Source of the DNA: Epiperipatus broadwayi
Taxonomy: Eukaryota > Onychophora > Udeonychophora > Euonychophora > Peripatidae
Assembly (NCBI GenBank): GCA_028023455.1
Contig: JAQFVV010006334.1
Location: 3,366,596-3,430,595 of the forward strand
Direction: 5' to 3'
DNA length: 64,000 nucleotides
Shown: positions 61,560 to 64,000 of the stretch, piece by piece
How the letters are laid out: each line of letters starts with the position of its first letter
How positions within the stretch are numbered: the stretch's first letter is position 1
The notes under the pieces: model-generated
What the model saw: only the letters and a program-made list of their open reading frames with translations
What the model was told of the DNA's origin: nothing
Database searches by the model: none
Translations under genes and position numbers: made by a program

Positions 61560-62610
61560 TTCTGCAGTTCACTGCATCACTCATTCTTATAGTGAATAAC
61601 AAATGTAATCCAATAAATCCTTAGTAGGCTTTTGCCCATGAACTGCCTTCATATAATCATTTCAAAGATCACCTGTAAGGTCATGTGCACTTCACTGCTG
61701 GAAGGGCACAGTTCTATAATCAGATATGGCTCAGAAACTCAATATTGATCATCTTTTAAACAGTGTCCACTGAATAACATGTTCTCATTCAGAAAAATTA
61801 AGCATCATTATTTGATGTTTATAATTTATTCATATGGCCAGCGGGCATACTTCTATTATAAGCTGGACTGTTAATCCATATTGATTTTATCATAAATACA
61901 GATATAGGAATCTTTTGGCTAAAAGAAAAAAATACCTGAGGTGACTAAAAATTATTAAATGTAATTGGTTTTTTAATTCACTAAAACTTTTTATTCTCTG
62001 AGTGTACTATCATATGCCTTAGGACAATGCAATAGTTGTGAGGGCAAATATCCAACTATGTACAAGAACTGTTTCTTAAAACAAATATCTGTGGAGTAAT
62101 TATTTAAAAGAAATTAGGCACTTGTGTGCCCACAGCCAGAATAAGTATTTCCAACAATGATTCATTCAAGTCCATATTCATTTTCACCAAGAACTTATAG
62201 GCTGTCATTGCACCAGTGTGAAAATGTTCAATTAGACACTGCTGATATTCATTTCCAGTCATTCATAAGCTTTGTAATTTTCTGCACCTGTTCATTCATT
62301 TATAAGCATCCAGGTAAGTGAGTTTAAAATCATCTATATGATACTATTCAGGGCATAACATTCTCCAACTATTTCAGAATGAAGAAGGTGCCCATTTCAT
62401 ATTGACATTTTGTATCTATTACTCTATTAATCATAAGCACTGAAATCAATAGTGTTGTTGATACCTATTGATTATTTTTTAATAGATATCAAATTCCATG
62501 TGTCCAGAAATGTGCTTTTAGGTATGAGAAGTTCATCCCGTTTCTTGATCTTAACCAGTTTTCTAAAAAAATATTCATCATCTTGAAAGATTAAACTGGA
62601 AATTTAACAA
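61560..62610 (-). pseudogene. Decayed coding relic, family not recognised (transposon-like)
   Basis: The minus strand carries several coherent peptide stretches separated by stops and frameshifts. These are 'LVKIKKRDELLIPKSTF' (62485-62570), 'YQQCLIEHFHTGAMTAYKF' with 'LVKMNMDLNESLLEILILAV' (62104-62256), 'INSPAYNRSMPAGHM' (about 61840-61885) and 'NDYMKAVHGQKPTKDLLDY' (about 61595-61660). Composition is richer than the flanks. The string of blocks suggests a single protein of at least 300 residues in its original form, most likely a transposase or other mobile-element protein. I cannot name it and offer no function. Confidence 0.45.
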
Positions 62611-64000
62611 TTGTTCTTAGAATTTTCATTTGGTTTAAATAGTGATAGTGAGAGGGCAGTTTAAAATTGTTTTACAGTTTTTATTTTTATTTTAAAACAA
62701 TTGTTTAAAAAAGAAACAGTTTAAATAAAAAATTGCATTATTTAAAACATCACAAAGAATTGAAAAACAAAATTCACAATGATTTAGCTAAAATAATGAT
62801 CATGAATTTTCGTCTTTAGAACTTTTTTTTAAAAAATAACTATTTTAAAATAGAAATAAAACCTGTCAATTTTATTTATAAAATGTGGTTACTGATTTAT
62901 TATACATATATAATTATGTACACATACTAAATATATATATATATATTTAATATATACTTATTTTTGGTATATCAGTTATTAAATATTTATATCTAGAAAT
63001 TAATTAAGTCAATCCCTGTTTTTTATAACAAGTTCTAGCATATATATATATAATGTAAATACTGAATATTAGTGCTCCTTCATCAATCACTCTCTTCACT
63101 CTTCATCGATGTAAGTTCAGTCATTTTTTTACTTGTTTTTTTTTGTATGAATATGAAGCTGTACATATATATATATGCTGGCTTTACCATTTACCATGGA
63201 ACTAACCAAAGATCACAAATTCAACCACAGTGAATGTGCTTTAAACTCAATGATTATAAACAGACAGATAAATATAGCATTCAATAAATTATAAATGGAA
63301 TATGTTTAGATAGCAATTGAAGAAAAGATAGAGAAATCTAAATTATTATTTTATTGGTATAAAATATGCTATGTAAACTATTATTGTATTTGTATAAATA
63401 AAAAGATATTACATCAGCAAATAAAATGTAAATTCTTAATGTATAAAATCCATTAAGAAAAGGAATGTAATATAAAAATTCATTAAAATAAGAATTAGTT
63501 CAAAATGTAAATTGTTTGTATAACAATACAAACAAAAATGCAGGATGTCAGGGAAAATGAAACAATGGGGGCATTAGTAGCCACTAGTTAGTACATTGGA
63601 ATGTAAAAAGTAGTTTAAAAAGAGTATAAGTAGAGAAGTTTTCTTTTGTTCTGTTTCTATTATCTCTTTTCCTTTTGGCTGAATCATCATATTTGAGTTT
63701 TGTAAGAATATCTAGAAATGTACCATACTTCAAACATGTGTGAGTAGAAGATCCCTTGTCTCAAGTCTCCTGTCCATCCTTGGACCAAAGTTCAGAACAT
63801 TGTAGTCCAGCTGAAGAACCTAAAGAAAGTACCTGACTGATGCCTGCTGCCTGATATTGGATGATCCTAAAATATATTATGAACACAGAACCACAGGAAA
63901 AGCAGTCATAGCTGTCAGAAGTAGAAGCTGTGCCACAATACTTACCCACAATAGATTATTTCTCATTGTCAGACCAACCTGCTATATTCATGCATACAGC
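62611..64000. other. AT-rich DNA, presumed intron upstream of the Ig exon
   Basis: Contains short TA runs (62932-62946, 63041-63053, 63164-63175). 63700-64000 is less AT-rich and has donor-like and acceptor-like words on the minus strand, but no convincing exon. Confidence 0.4.

Noticed and set aside
63750-64000. Possible further Ig exon at the window edge (minus strand 'VCMNIAGWSD' and GGTAAGT donor-like word)
   Set aside because: The frame hits a stop before the donor and the Cys-to-Asn spacing does not fit an Ig F strand. The upstream part is outside the window, so it cannot be judged.

Overview
This is a strongly AT-rich window of nuclear DNA from an animal, probably an invertebrate. The animal origin rests on one phase-1/phase-1 immunoglobulin-domain exon with proper GT-AG borders, on tRNA-derived SINEs, and on a load of decayed metazoan-type transposons (RTE-like LINEs, Penelope-like elements, Gypsy, hAT). 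I cannot name the species. There are no bacterial-type operons, and almost none of the longer open frames is an intact gene: they are pieces of dead transposons or low-complexity artefacts.

Layout. 0-2.3 kb: an RTE-like LINE relic carrying a nested LINE 3' tail (11-bp duplication) and a nested SINE (18-bp duplication). 2.3-11.3 kb: mostly featureless AT-rich DNA with one minus-strand LINE fragment, a possible tRNA relic and TA microsatellites. 11.4-13.2 kb: a minus-strand Gypsy relic (gag, zinc knuckles, protease, integrase; reverse transcriptase lost). 14.9-16.9 kb: a plus-strand RTE-like LINE. 17.5-22.4 kb: two related minus-strand Penelope-like copies, the second bounded by inverted terminal repeats. 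22.4-23.2 kb: a minus-strand RTE-like 3' end. 23.5-24.3 kb: an 82-bp purine-rich tandem repeat abutting a 376-bp foldback element. 25.8-27.1 kb: a plus-strand Penelope-like copy with YVDD and a degenerate GIY-YIG domain. 28.8 kb: a second SINE of the same family.

31.0-33.7 kb: a 2.6-kb hAT transposon with terminal inverted repeats and an 8-bp target duplication, inserted in a small MITE. 33.9-36.75 kb: the longest LINE, with 3' fragments of the same family at 46.9 kb (+) and 49.0 kb (-). 37.2-37.8 kb: inverted-repeat modules. 39.67-40.42 kb: about 750 bp of (TCTA)n. 40.87-43.10 kb: a 2.2-kb TG...CA element with a 4-bp duplication, probably an LTR. It contains a 20-base exact match to the end of an Illumina adapter, so continuity there is suspect. 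43.6-45.7 kb: a second Gypsy relic with recognisable LTRs. 48-61 kb: several foldback MITEs, dispersed repeats and a probable solo LTR.

The only host-gene sequence I am confident in is the Ig-domain exon at 61024-61269 on the minus strand. A decayed, unrecognised coding relic lies upstream of it in the same orientation (61.56-62.61 kb). The window therefore looks like intronic or intergenic DNA around an Ig-superfamily gene, shaped by repeated transposon insertion. I found no convincing new biological system. The most useful observations are the adapter artefact, the Ig exon, the datable nested insertions, and a hammerhead-like motif in a 146-bp insertion.
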